Shown here: in pieces, positions 54,776-63,387 of the stretch | How the letters are laid out: every line of letters begins with the position of its first letter | How positions within the stretch are numbered: the stretch's first letter is position 1 | Source of the DNA: Pseudomonas costantinii | GTDB taxonomy: Bacteria > Pseudomonadota > Gammaproteobacteria > Pseudomonadales > Pseudomonadaceae | Direction: 5' to 3' | Assembly: GCF_001870435.1 (NCBI RefSeq) | Contig: NZ_MDDR01000020.1 | Coordinates: 1-64,000 of the forward strand | DNA: 64,000 nucleotides | Position numbers and translations under genes: made by a program | Notes under the pieces: model-generated | Database searches by the model: none | Told to the model about the DNA's origin: nothing | The model's input: only the letters and a program-made list of their open reading frames with translations

Positions 54776-55382
54776 TCGGCCCAACCCATCCCGGCAAATA
54801 ACGCGCTTCCTGGCTGCGCGCCAGGCCCATGGCCTTGCTCAATAGCTTGGCATTCGGCTGGTTGACCACGTCGCTGCCGATGCGGCTACGGAAGAAGTCC
54901 GCCCAGAGAAACTCACTGAACGGCGTGGCGTCCTTGGCGTAACCACCGGCTGTACGCAACATGCCCGCCAGGCTGCGATAAGGGTCGTCCTGCAAGTCGG
55001 TAATCCGTCGGGGGATGGCTTCATAGGTACGACGCAAACCGCGCGCATCGTAGGGATGCACCCACTGGTTGAACGCCATGACATTCCAGAAGGTGCTGCG
55101 CTCCACGAATGACAGGTCCTTGAGCATCAACAGTGAAACGTTCTTGACCTCCTCCAGCAGCAGCGCCAGGCCGAAATGGTGATGATCCGTAATGTAATAG
55201 CGCTCGTCCGGCCCCAGCACGCAAGGAAACCAGTGCTTGTCGAGCGCGGCGTCGCGCTCCTTACGCTTGAGCTTGGTCCAGGCTTCACGCTTGACGGCGA
55301 CCTCAGCCATGCCGACGGTCAATTGTGTGGGATGCAGTTTTTCCAGCTTGCTGGTGATCAGTTGCGGACGGGGCCGGGCCAT
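54765..55382 (-). CDS. ParB-like nuclease-domain protein
   Basis: A 205-residue protein with a ParB/Srx-like nuclease domain of the single-domain kind (LHPTQLTVGMAEVAVKR, then VLGPDERYYITDHHHFGLALLLE, with a His-rich DHHH active region). It lacks the helix-turn-helix of chromosome-partition ParB, so a role in segregation is not implied. ATG 55382 is used because GGAG lies 7 bases before it, while ATG 55388 abuts the same GGAG. Function unknown. The SulP gene starts inside its last codons. Confidence 0.8.
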   Translation of the reverse strand: MARPRPQLITSKLEKLHPTQLTVGMAEVAVKREAWTKLKRKERDAALDKHWFPCVLGPDERYYITDHHHFGLALLLEEVKNVSLLMLKDLSFVERSTFWNVMAFNQWVHPYDARGLRRTYEAIPRRITDLQDDPYRSLAGMLRTAGGYAKDATPFSEFLWADFFRSRIGSDVVNQPNAKLLSKAMGLARSQEARYLPGWVGPIEN

Positions 55383-55471
55383 GGACATCTCCAAATAAGG
55401 AAACCAGTAAGCCGACAGCTTAGCCCTCATTGCGGACCCTGGGGTTGAGTCCGGACAGGTTTTACGGACAC

Positions 55472-55507
55472 AAAAAAGCCGATTCGCGGTGTGCGCGAAT
55501 CGGCTTT
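55472..55507 (-). terminator. Terminator of the HAAAP permease gene
   Basis: A perfect 14-bp stem (55475-55488, 55494-55507; core GCCGATTCGCG) with a 5-base loop, followed on the minus strand by six T. It lies 19 bases after the permease stop. Confidence 0.92.
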
Positions 55508-55525
55508 AGAGGGTGCAGCCCGCTA

Positions 55526-56803
55526 TCAGGACATCAGCGAGTAAATCAATGCGGTAATCGCGACCAGGCCTACCGCGGTGACGAACACGTTGGACGCCTG
55601 CCCACGGTATTTAGCCATGGCCGGCACCTTACGGATGGCGTACATCGGCATCAGGAACAAGATCGACGCAATCACCGGGCCGCCCAGGGTCTCGATCATG
55701 CCCAGAATGCTTGGGTTAAGCGTGGCGACGAGCCAGCACACCACCAACATGAACGCGGCGGTCATGCGGTCCAGGGACTTGGCTGCCGGGCGGCGCCCCG
55801 TCTTGAGCACCAGGCCCTTGAGGCCTTCGCTGGCGCCGATGTAATGGCCCAGGAACGACTTGGCAATCGCCACGAATGCAATCAACGGCGCAGCGAAGGC
55901 GATGGTCGGGTTGTCGAAGTGGTTGGCCAGGTACGACAGGATCGACAGGTTCTGCGCTTTCGCCTCGGCCAACTGCGCCGGCGACAGGGTCAGTACGCAA
56001 CTGAACACGAAGAACAGCACCATCACCACCATCAACAGGTGCGCGCGGGACAGGATCTGCGAGCTGCGCTCATCGGCGTTTGCGCCGTACTGGCGTTTCT
56101 GGTCAACCGCGAAGGCCGAGATGATCGGCGAATGGTTGAACGAGAACACCATCACCGGAATCGCCAGCCACAGCGTGCTGAGCAACGCCGAAGGTGCCGG
56201 GACCTCACGGGCGGTGCTGAGGATGCCACCGTTCCAGTGCGGGATCAGGTAAACGGCCAGGAACAGCAAGGCGACGATAAACGGATACACCATCAGGCTC
56301 ATGGCCTTGACGATCACCTGCTCACCGCAGCGCACCACGGCCAACAGGCCGAGGATCAGCACAAATGCCAGGATCGCCCGTGGCGGCGGCATGATGTGCA
56401 ACTGGTGCTCCATGAAGCTGCTGACGGTGTTGGTCAGCGCCACGCTGTAGATCAGCAGGATCGGGAAGATCGCGAAGAAGTACAACAATGTGATCAGTGC
56501 ACCGGCCTTAAGGCCGAAGTGTTCTTCAACCACGTCGGTGATGTCGGAGCCGTCACGGCCAGACAGTACGAAACGGGTCAGGCCACGGTGGGCAAAGAAC
56601 GTCATCGGGAATGCCAGTACGGCCAGGATCACCAGCGGCCAGAAGCCCCCGAGGCCCGCGTTGATTGGCAAGAACAAAGTACCGGCGCCAATGGCGGTGC
56701 CGAACAGGCCGAGCATCCAGGTGGTGTCCTGGCGGCTCCAGCTTGTGAGGGTTGCAGGTGTCGTCTCATAGCGTTCGTCGACGCTATTGGCCTGATCATT
56801 CAT
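55526..56803 (-). CDS. HAAAP-family serine/threonine-type permease
   Basis: A 425-residue amino acid:proton symporter of the hydroxy/aromatic amino acid permease family (SdaC/YhjV group) with eleven membrane helices. Conserved stretches are GLFGTAIGAGTLFLPINAG, PVMVFSFNHSPIISAF and KSFLGHYIGASEGLKGL. ATG 56803 has GGAG 10 bases upstream; an ATG 18 bases further 5' overlaps that site. It likely imports serine or threonine. No deaminase gene is adjacent. Confidence 0.88.
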   Translation of the reverse strand: MNDQANSVDERYETTPATLTSWSRQDTTWMLGLFGTAIGAGTLFLPINAGLGGFWPLVILAVLAFPMTFFAHRGLTRFVLSGRDGSDITDVVEEHFGLKAGALITLLYFFAIFPILLIYSVALTNTVSSFMEHQLHIMPPPRAILAFVLILGLLAVVRCGEQVIVKAMSLMVYPFIVALLFLAVYLIPHWNGGILSTAREVPAPSALLSTLWLAIPVMVFSFNHSPIISAFAVDQKRQYGANADERSSQILSRAHLLMVVMVLFFVFSCVLTLSPAQLAEAKAQNLSILSYLANHFDNPTIAFAAPLIAFVAIAKSFLGHYIGASEGLKGLVLKTGRRPAAKSLDRMTAAFMLVVCWLVATLNPSILGMIETLGGPVIASILFLMPMYAIRKVPAMAKYRGQASNVFVTAVGLVAITALIYSLMS

Positions 56804-57070
56804 CCGGTCGGATCTCCGCATTCACACGGCCAGGACGAGTCAGAAAAACCTGACAGGCAGCGCCCCAGCCATAACAAGCGCGCGATTCTCCGGGATTCTT
56901 TCGAATAAGCAAAGACTTAGCTGAGGAACGGTTATGCGGTGCAGTGGCTCAAGAGCGGCTATAGCGGCGTTTTTCGCAGGCTCCAGCGTCGGACGAATAT
57001 ACATTCTTACCCGAGCAGAAACCGGACACATCCGTTGACAACCTCGCGCCTGCCCCAGCATGATCAGGCC
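56804..57070. other. Promoter region between HAAAP permease and leader peptide
   Basis: A 267-bp gap. TTGACA at 57035-57040 with an 18-base spacer to CATGAT (57059-57064) is the clearest promoter; it would start transcription at about the leader ATG (57071), implying a nearly leaderless message. I see no gene here apart from an upstream in-frame extension of the leader peptide frame. Confidence 0.4.
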
Positions 57071-57154
57071 ATGAACCTTATTCAGCTGTTCCTCACCCGC
57101 ACCACCACGACCGCTTACGGCGGGTCGTGCGGTTGCTGTGGGTGCTTGAACTAG
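57071..57154 (+). CDS. Thr/Cys-rich 27-residue leader peptide
   Basis: A 27-codon frame starting MNLIQLFLTR, then four threonines (TTTT), AYGG and SCGCCGC with four cysteines, ending LN. It is followed after 20 bases by a strong intrinsic terminator and then by the hydrolase gene. This is the arrangement of a transcription attenuator: leader with clustered regulatory codons, alternative stems (ACGACC/GGTCGT inside the frame, TGGGTG/CACCCA at its end) and terminator. Which amino acid would be sensed is open: Thr, or Cys/Gly. An extended frame from 56939 is possible but less like a protein. Confidence 0.5.
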   Translation: MNLIQLFLTRTTTTAYGGSCGCCGCLN

Positions 57155-57174
57155 AGACACCCAGGAATCAACCG

Positions 57175-57209
57175 AAGGCCCCGCCAGCAATGGACGGGGC
57201 CTTTTTATT
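57175..57209 (+). terminator. Attenuator-like terminator before the cysteine hydrolase gene
   Basis: AAGGCCCCG and CGGGGCCTT (57175-57183, 57195-57203) with an 11-base loop and TTTTTATT. It lies 35 bases upstream of the hydrolase start, so read-through controls that gene. Confidence 0.85.
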
Positions 57210-57243
57210 GCTCCGCCATCCGGCAATCACAAGGAGCAACACC

Positions 57244-57768
57244 ATGAGCGCAGCCCTGCTGATCATCGATATGCAAAATGGCCTGTACGATGGCCCCGAC
57301 AAGCCATTCGAACGTGAACGTGTGCTGGACACCATTAACCGGCTTATCCACCGCGCCCGCAAAGCCAACGCACCGATCTTTGTCGCCCGCCACACCGGCC
57401 CGGCAGGTTCACCGATCGAAGCAGGCAGCCCACTGTGGCAGCTCTGGCCCGGCCTTGAGGTCGACGATGCCTGCGACCACCTGTTCAACAAAACGCGCCC
57501 CAGTTGCTTCCTGGGCACTGATCTGGCGCAGCAACTGGCGGCAGCGCAGGTCAATGAACTGGTGGTTGTGGGGATGAAAACCCAGTTCTGCGTCGACACC
57601 ACCTGCCGAGTCGCTGTGGAACTGGGTTTTTCGGTGACCTTGCCGGAGGACGGCCATACTTGTATGGACACACCGGCGTTGTCGGCCGAGGCAATCATCG
57701 AGCATCACAATGCGACGTTGGCAGGGGCGTTTGTGAAGCGGGTGAAAGCGCAGAATATTGAGTTCTAG
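57244..57768 (+). CDS. Isochorismatase-fold cysteine hydrolase
   Basis: A 174-residue hydrolase. The triad is Asp in LLIIDMQNGLY (residue 9), Lys in FNKTRPSCF and Cys in KTQFCVDTTCR (about 120). The group contains pyrazinamidase/nicotinamidase-like and other amidases of unknown substrate; the nicotinamidase metal site is not evident. AAGGAGCAACACC precedes ATG 57244. Its expression appears to depend on read-through of the terminator before it. Confidence 0.88.
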   Translation: MSAALLIIDMQNGLYDGPDKPFERERVLDTINRLIHRARKANAPIFVARHTGPAGSPIEAGSPLWQLWPGLEVDDACDHLFNKTRPSCFLGTDLAQQLAAAQVNELVVVGMKTQFCVDTTCRVAVELGFSVTLPEDGHTCMDTPALSAEAIIEHHNATLAGAFVKRVKAQNIEF

Positions 57769-57864
57769 GGGTACTTGGGCGGGATTTTTTCTGACTGAAC
57801 AAAACGTTCTGTCTTACAAATCCCGCATACTCATCCTCTCAAACCCTTCAGGAAGAGCCTTCCG

Positions 57865-58815
57865 ATGTCCACCACTGTTCTGGTCCTGGTTGAAACCATC
57901 AATGAATACCTGCAAATCATCGAGGGCAACGACTTTCATTTGATTCTGGCGCCGACGCCGGCTGAACGCGCCCAGGCGATCAAGGCCCATGGCGGGCAAA
58001 TCAAGGCGGTGCTGACCCGTGGGCCGCTGGGGTTGTATGCCGAGGAGATCGCAGCGCTGCCGCTGCTGGAGATTATCTGCGTGATCGGCGCCGGCTATGA
58101 GCATGTGGACCTGCAGGCAGCCAGCAATCGCGGAATCGTCGTGACTAACGGCGCCGGGGTGAATGCGCCGTCGGTGGCCGATCACGCCATGGCGTTGTTG
58201 CTGTCGCTGGTAAGGGGTATTCCTCAGACGGACGCGGCGGTACGACGCAACGAATGGCCGAAGGTGATGCGCCCTTCCCTGGGCGGCAAGCAGTTGGGCA
58301 TTCTCGGGCTCGGCGCGGTGGGCATGGAGATCGCCAAGCGCGCTGCCTTGGGGTTCGGCATGGAGGTGAGTTACCACAACCGCCAGCCCCGTGATGATGT
58401 GGACTACACCTACTGCGCGACGGCTGTGGAGCTGGCGCGCACGTCGGACTTCCTGATCCTGGCCACCCCCGGCGGTGCGAGCACCCGCCACTTGATCGAT
58501 CGCCATGCCCTCGATGCCTTGGGGCCGAACGGCTATCTGGTGAACATCGGCCGCGGCAGCGTAGTGGTCACCGCCGACCTGGTGGCCGCGCTTGAACAAC
58601 GGCGTATCGGCGGCGCGGCCCTGGACGTGTTCGACGACGAGCCCAAAGTGCCCGACACCCTCAAGCGCCTGAGCAATACCGTGCTGACCTCTCATGTGGC
58701 GGGCTTGTCGCCGGAAGCGGCCCACGACACCGTGCAACGCGTGGCTGACAATCTGGTGGAATACTTCGCCGGCCGGCCGGTGCTGACGCCGGTCACGTTG
58801 CCGCCGCGCAACTAA
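57865..58815 (+). CDS. D-2-hydroxyacid dehydrogenase (NAD(P))
   Basis: A 316-residue enzyme of the D-isomer 2-hydroxyacid dehydrogenase family. The Rossmann motif is GLGAVGMEIA (about 148-157), and catalytic Arg (NIGRGSVV), Glu (FDDEPKVP) and His (SHVAGLSPEA) are present. This group reduces glyoxylate, hydroxypyruvate or longer 2-keto acids. AGGAAGAG precedes ATG 57865. It is monocistronic as far as can be seen. Confidence 0.9.
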   Translation: MSTTVLVLVETINEYLQIIEGNDFHLILAPTPAERAQAIKAHGGQIKAVLTRGPLGLYAEEIAALPLLEIICVIGAGYEHVDLQAASNRGIVVTNGAGVNAPSVADHAMALLLSLVRGIPQTDAAVRRNEWPKVMRPSLGGKQLGILGLGAVGMEIAKRAALGFGMEVSYHNRQPRDDVDYTYCATAVELARTSDFLILATPGGASTRHLIDRHALDALGPNGYLVNIGRGSVVVTADLVAALEQRRIGGAALDVFDDEPKVPDTLKRLSNTVLTSHVAGLSPEAAHDTVQRVADNLVEYFAGRPVLTPVTLPPRN

Positions 58816-58909
58816 CCAGTAGCGAATAGCCATCACCATTCTAAAACCTGACTACACTGCTTGCGGGGATGCTCAGGACGTCGGTACATGACCGGCGAAG
58901 GAACGCGCA

Positions 58910-60802
58910 ATGTTTGGCCATGGACGCGGCCCAGCCCGCCAACGCGGTGTCATCGGTTTGATGGGCGCCGGGACTCTTGGGCTCGCGTTGTTGTTTTTGT
59001 TGCTGGTGGTCGACAGCGGTCGCTTGTACCTGGAGAAGCGCAAACTGCAGCGCGTCGTCGACACGGCGGCGTTGGAAGCGGTAAGCCGAGGTGGCAAGTG
59101 CGCGGCGCCGAGTATCAACGCCGCGCAGTTCGCGGTTGAAAGCGCTACACGCAATAATTTCACGGTCGATGCAAATCGCACCCTGGCCGTCGCGTGCGGC
59201 ACCTTGACCACCGGCGCTGATTTTATGCGCACCTTCAGCGCCAACCCCGCCAAAGCCGACGCCATCCAGGTCATCGCCACCCATCGCGTCGCCACCAGCA
59301 TTGCCCATGCCTTGCTCACCCTGTTTTCGGCACAACCCGTCAGCCTGACGACACTCCTGAGTGCCACCGCCGTGGCCGCCGCCCCTGCTCCGCCGGTTGC
59401 GTCACTCACGGTTCGCAGCACCTTGTTGACCGTCGACAGCACTAAGTCTGCGGTACTCAACGGCTTGATCGGCGGCTTGCTGGGCGGCAAGTTGCAACTC
59501 GACGCGGTGGGCTGGAATGGCTTGATCAACACCGATATCAGCTTGCTCAACTACCTGGATGCCTTGGCCATCCGCCTGAACGTCAGTGCCGGCAACTACG
59601 ATCAGTTGCTCAAGACCGACGCCACCGTCGGCCAGTTGATTCAGGCCGCAATCGATGTGCTCAAGGTGGGCGGCGATGCGGTCAAGGTGGTGATCAATAA
59701 CCTCGAAGCGATCAAACTGATTGCGCCAGGCACGCAGATCCTGCACCTGGGCGATCTGGTCAATATTCAAAATGGCACAGACAAAAGTGCCCTGGACGTC
59801 AACCTGCAACTGTTCAACCTGATCCAGGGGTTTGTACAGCTCTCGAACAAAGCCAACGCAGTGGCGGTCGATTTGCCGGTGGATGTGTTGGGCCTGCTGA
59901 ATATCACGGTGATGACCCGGGTCATTGAGCCCGCCCAGATCTCTGCTATTGGTAACCCGCAGTTGATCGCTACCCAGCCGATCTTCGTGAGGACGGCGCA
60001 GGTCAGGACCTTGATTTCCGTGAAGTTGCCGATCGTAACGGTAGTCAATAATGTACTCGGCGGCCTGGTACAACTACTGAACGATGTACTGGGCGGCCTT
60101 TTGGGACTGCTCGACCCCAATTGCTGCCTGGTAACCAGCCTTGAAATCGGCGACAAACTCGACATCGCGCTGGAAGCCGCAGGTGGCAGTGCGCAGGTCA
60201 CTGGCTACAGTTGCGACAGCAATAACACGTCATTGTCGACGCTCGGAGAAACCTCTGCATTACGCGTAATGATTGGCCAGGTTGATCCCAAGAATCTGTT
60301 CTCGTCCAAAGAAAAACTCCAAGTCAATGAGTACCCGGTGGTGGATATCGGCACCAAAACCTGCAAGCGCGGTACTGGCGTCTGTAGCGACAGGGAAGCA
60401 TTTGCGGCAGGCGGGCTGGGTATCCGCATCGACAGCAGTGTCGCCAGGACCGAGCTCGCGCACACCTACCTCAAGCCGCCCGCCATTAATCAGAAACCTG
60501 ACTATTTTCAGTTTGCTGCCTCAAATGTGGTCGGCAGCCTCAAAGACACGCTGACCGGCATCCAATTTATCAACCACACGCCGACAATGGCCAGCCTCCT
60601 GGGCGCCGTACTGGGTATTGTCACTGGCCTGCTCAACGGCCTGCTCTCCACCCTGAGCGGACTGATTGCCGGGGTGCTCTCCCCCCTTCTCGACCCCATC
60701 GTCAATAACCTGCTCGCTGGCCTGGGCGTCGACCTGGCGAAAGTCGAAATCGGTGCCAACCTGTCTTGCACCCCGGGTGGCCGTGCCGTGCTGGTGATTT
60801 GA
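58910..60802 (+). CDS. TadG-like pilus-assembly family protein, Leu/Gly-rich
   Basis: A 630-residue protein. The N-terminus (RQRGVIGLMGAGTLGLALLFLLLVVDSGRLYLEKRKLQRVVDTAALEA) is the TadE/TadG-type anchor: short basic lead, one membrane helix, then a helix typical of Flp-associated pseudopilin-like proteins. The rest is periplasmic and unusual: long low-complexity Leu/Gly/Val runs (GGLLGGKL, VLGGLLGLLD, LLNGLLSTLSGLIAGVLSPLL) alternate with cysteine-containing segments (NCCLVTS, GYSCDSN, TCKRGTGVCSD). No tad operon is adjacent. GAAGGAACG precedes the ATG. Confidence 0.75.
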   Translation: MFGHGRGPARQRGVIGLMGAGTLGLALLFLLLVVDSGRLYLEKRKLQRVVDTAALEAVSRGGKCAAPSINAAQFAVESATRNNFTVDANRTLAVACGTLTTGADFMRTFSANPAKADAIQVIATHRVATSIAHALLTLFSAQPVSLTTLLSATAVAAAPAPPVASLTVRSTLLTVDSTKSAVLNGLIGGLLGGKLQLDAVGWNGLINTDISLLNYLDALAIRLNVSAGNYDQLLKTDATVGQLIQAAIDVLKVGGDAVKVVINNLEAIKLIAPGTQILHLGDLVNIQNGTDKSALDVNLQLFNLIQGFVQLSNKANAVAVDLPVDVLGLLNITVMTRVIEPAQISAIGNPQLIATQPIFVRTAQVRTLISVKLPIVTVVNNVLGGLVQLLNDVLGGLLGLLDPNCCLVTSLEIGDKLDIALEAAGGSAQVTGYSCDSNNTSLSTLGETSALRVMIGQVDPKNLFSSKEKLQVNEYPVVDIGTKTCKRGTGVCSDREAFAAGGLGIRIDSSVARTELAHTYLKPPAINQKPDYFQFAASNVVGSLKDTLTGIQFINHTPTMASLLGAVLGIVTGLLNGLLSTLSGLIAGVLSPLLDPIVNNLLAGLGVDLAKVEIGANLSCTPGGRAVLVI

Positions 60803-60932
60803 GCACATCAAGCCCGCTGATCATCATCCAACACGCTAACCTATTAAGCCGCCCCGACCTTGTCCGTGGGCGGCTGTGCGCATTAGATTAGCCAATAGTC
60901 CAAGGCCTTTAGAATAAGCAGAAGGGATAAGC

Positions 60933-62000
60933 ATGGCGCTTAACGACCAATCGACCCAGATTCGCCCAGGCGAAGAACTTGATGCCAGCCTGATCGATCC
61001 CTACCTCAAGGCCCATATTCCAGGCTTGAGCGGCAACGTAAAAATCAGCCAGTTTCCCGGCGGCGCGTCTAACTTGACGTACCTGCTGGAGTACCCGAAC
61101 CAGGAGTTTGTGCTGCGTCGCCCACCGTTTGGCCACAAAGCCAAGTCCGCCCACGACATGGGCCGCGAATACCGCATTCTCAACCAACTCAAAGACGGCT
61201 TTCCCTATTGCCCAAAAGCCTATGTGCACTGCACCGATGAATCGGTGATCGGCGCCGAGTTCTATGTGATGGAACGGGTCAACGGCATCATTTTGCGCTC
61301 CGACCTGCCGCCCGAACTAGGCCTGGACGCGCCCAAGACCGAAGCCCTGTGCAAAAGCTTTATCGACAAGCTCGTTGAACTGCACCAAGTCGACTACACC
61401 GCCTGCGGCCTGGCTGACCTCGGCAAGCCCGAAGGCTATGTGGCACGCCAGATTCGCGGCTGGAGCGATCGCTACGAAAAAGCCCTGACCCCTGACGCCC
61501 CAAGCTGGGAGGTCGTACGCACCTGGCTCAATGACAAGATGCCGGCTGACCACCCGACCTCAAGCATCGTGCACAACGACTACCGCTTCGACAACGTGAT
61601 CCTCGACCCGCACAACCCGATGCAGATCATCGGCGTGCTGGACTGGGAACTGACCACGTTGGGCGACCCGCTGATGGACTTGGGCAACACCCTCGCCTAC
61701 TGGATCGAAGCCACTGACCCTGCGCCGGTGCAAATGACGCGCCGACAACCGAGCAACGCCCCCGGCATGCTCACCCGTCGCCAGTTCGTCGACTATTACG
61801 CCGAGCGCTCCGGCATCCAGATCGACAATTTCGACTTCTACTACACCTACGGCCTGTTCCGCCTGGCCGGCATCGTGCAGCAGATCTACTACCGTTTCTT
61901 CCACGGCCAGACCCAGGACAAACGCTTTGCGCAGTTCATCCAGATGAACAAGCTGCTGGAGCAGATGAGCCTGAATGTCATCGGCAAATCCGCGCTCTGA
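60933..62000 (+). CDS. APH-family phosphotransferase (ACAD10/11 N-domain type)
   Basis: A 355-residue kinase-fold protein. Catalytic loop is SIVHNDYRFDNVILD (Asp at about 206) and metal loop is VLDWELTTLGDPLMDLG; the nucleotide region begins ISQFPGGASNLTYLL. It resembles the kinase half of human ACAD10/ACAD11, which phosphorylates 4-hydroxyacyl-CoA during hydroxy-fatty-acid breakdown. The SDR gene follows by 22 bases. No acyl-CoA dehydrogenase is in view. AGAAGGGATAAGC precedes ATG 60933. Confidence 0.87.
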   Translation: MALNDQSTQIRPGEELDASLIDPYLKAHIPGLSGNVKISQFPGGASNLTYLLEYPNQEFVLRRPPFGHKAKSAHDMGREYRILNQLKDGFPYCPKAYVHCTDESVIGAEFYVMERVNGIILRSDLPPELGLDAPKTEALCKSFIDKLVELHQVDYTACGLADLGKPEGYVARQIRGWSDRYEKALTPDAPSWEVVRTWLNDKMPADHPTSSIVHNDYRFDNVILDPHNPMQIIGVLDWELTTLGDPLMDLGNTLAYWIEATDPAPVQMTRRQPSNAPGMLTRRQFVDYYAERSGIQIDNFDFYYTYGLFRLAGIVQQIYYRFFHGQTQDKRFAQFIQMNKLLEQMSLNVIGKSAL

Positions 62001-62022
62001 TCGCACACAACAAGGAACCCCT

Positions 62023-62790
62023 ATGTCCAAGACAGACCTGTTTGATCTCGATGGCAAAATCGCTTTTGTCTCCGGCGCCAGCCGTGGTATCGGCGAAGCC
62101 ATCGCCAAATTGCTGGCCCAGCAAGGCGCCCATGTGATCGTTTCCAGCCGCAAGCTGGAAGGCTGCCAACACGTAGCCGACGCGATCATCGCCGACGGCG
62201 GTAAAGCCACCGCCGTTGCGTGCCATATCGGTGAAATGGAGCAGATCACTCAAGTGTTCTCCGGTATCCGCGAGCAGTTCGGCCGCCTGGATATCCTGGT
62301 CAACAATGCCGCGACTAATCCACAGTTCTGCAACGTACTGGATACCGACCTCGGTGCATTCCAGAAGACCGTCGATGTGAACATTCGCGGCTACTTCTTC
62401 ATGTCGGTGGAAGCCGGCAAGCTAATGCGCGAGAACGGCGGCGGCAGCATCATCAACGTGGCGTCGATCAATGGCATTTCCCCCGGCGTATTCCAGGGTA
62501 TCTACTCGGTGACCAAGGCCGCCGTGATCAACATGACCAAGGTGTTCGCCAAGGAATGTGCGGCGTTCGGTATTCGTTGCAACGCCTTGCTGCCGGGCCT
62601 GACCGACACCAAGTTTGCCTCGGCGCTGGTGAAGAACGATTCGATCCTGAAAATGGCCCTGGCACAGATCCCGCTCAAGCGTGTGGCTGACCCCAGCGAA
62701 ATGGCCGGCGCGGTGTTGTACCTGGCCAGTGACGCATCGAGCTATACCACCGGTATATCGCTGAATGTGGACGGCGGTTTCCTGTCCTGA
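62023..62790 (+). CDS. Short-chain dehydrogenase/reductase
   Basis: A 255-residue classical SDR. Cofactor motif is VSGASRGIGEAIA, the structural NNAA is in LVNNAATNP, Ser is in INVASINGISPG and the YxxxK pair is in GIYSVTKAAVI. C-terminal PSEMAGAVLYLASDASSYTTG is standard. AAGGAACC precedes ATG 62023. With the upstream kinase-like gene it probably acts on hydroxyacyl compounds. It ends one base before the stop of the convergent AhpD-like gene. Confidence 0.9.
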   Translation: MSKTDLFDLDGKIAFVSGASRGIGEAIAKLLAQQGAHVIVSSRKLEGCQHVADAIIADGGKATAVACHIGEMEQITQVFSGIREQFGRLDILVNNAATNPQFCNVLDTDLGAFQKTVDVNIRGYFFMSVEAGKLMRENGGGSIINVASINGISPGVFQGIYSVTKAAVINMTKVFAKECAAFGIRCNALLPGLTDTKFASALVKNDSILKMALAQIPLKRVADPSEMAGAVLYLASDASSYTTGISLNVDGGFLS

Positions 62791-63234
62791 TCAAGGGTTC
62801 GGCGGTTGCTGGCGAAAGCTCACCGCCAGGCGGTTCCAGCCACTGATGCTGGACACCGCCATGGTCAGGTCCACCAGTTCCTGCTCGCTGAACTCCACGC
62901 GCACCGCAGCAAAGAGTTCATCCGAAACGCTTGAAGTCGGCAGCGTCGCCACCGACTCACTCCAGGCCAATGCGGCCTTCTCCCGCGTGCTGAAAAATGG
63001 CGAATCACGCCATACGCACAGCGCAAACAAACGTCGCTCCGTCTCTCCCCGTTGCCGGGCCGCCATCGAGTGCATATCGGTACAAAACCCGCAGTGGTTG
63101 AGTTGCGAGACGCGGATTTTGATCAACTCCAGCAATGGCTTTTCGATGGACAAGTCAAAGGTGCTCGCCTCCAGCATCAACATGCCTTTTAGCGCTTGTG
63201 GTGAGGCAGTGTGGTAATCCAGGCGGGGTTCCAT
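62791..63234 (-). CDS. AhpD-like carboxymuconolactone decarboxylase family protein
   Basis: A 147-residue protein of the CMD fold. The redox CxxC is in NHCGFCTDMHS (about 47-57), in the pattern of AhpD-like alkylhydroperoxidases, with the ELIKIRVSQ helix before it and FSEQELVDLTMAVSSISGWNRLA after. It probably handles peroxides in a thiol-dependent way. It is divergent from the MocR gene across 153 bp. Its ribosome-binding site is weak. Confidence 0.87.
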   Translation of the reverse strand: MEPRLDYHTASPQALKGMLMLEASTFDLSIEKPLLELIKIRVSQLNHCGFCTDMHSMAARQRGETERRLFALCVWRDSPFFSTREKAALAWSESVATLPTSSVSDELFAAVRVEFSEQELVDLTMAVSSISGWNRLAVSFRQQPPNP

Positions 63235-63387
63235 GGGCAGTTCTCGGGCAACGGATACAATGGCAACCCAGCCTAGAGCCCGCGAGACATCAGCCCTATA
63301 GCCAATCGGACGGTTTATCGAGAGACCATTTTGAGCGAATCACGCGAGCGAGTAATCTTGGCGCAGATCGAAGCCTTGGGATGAAAT

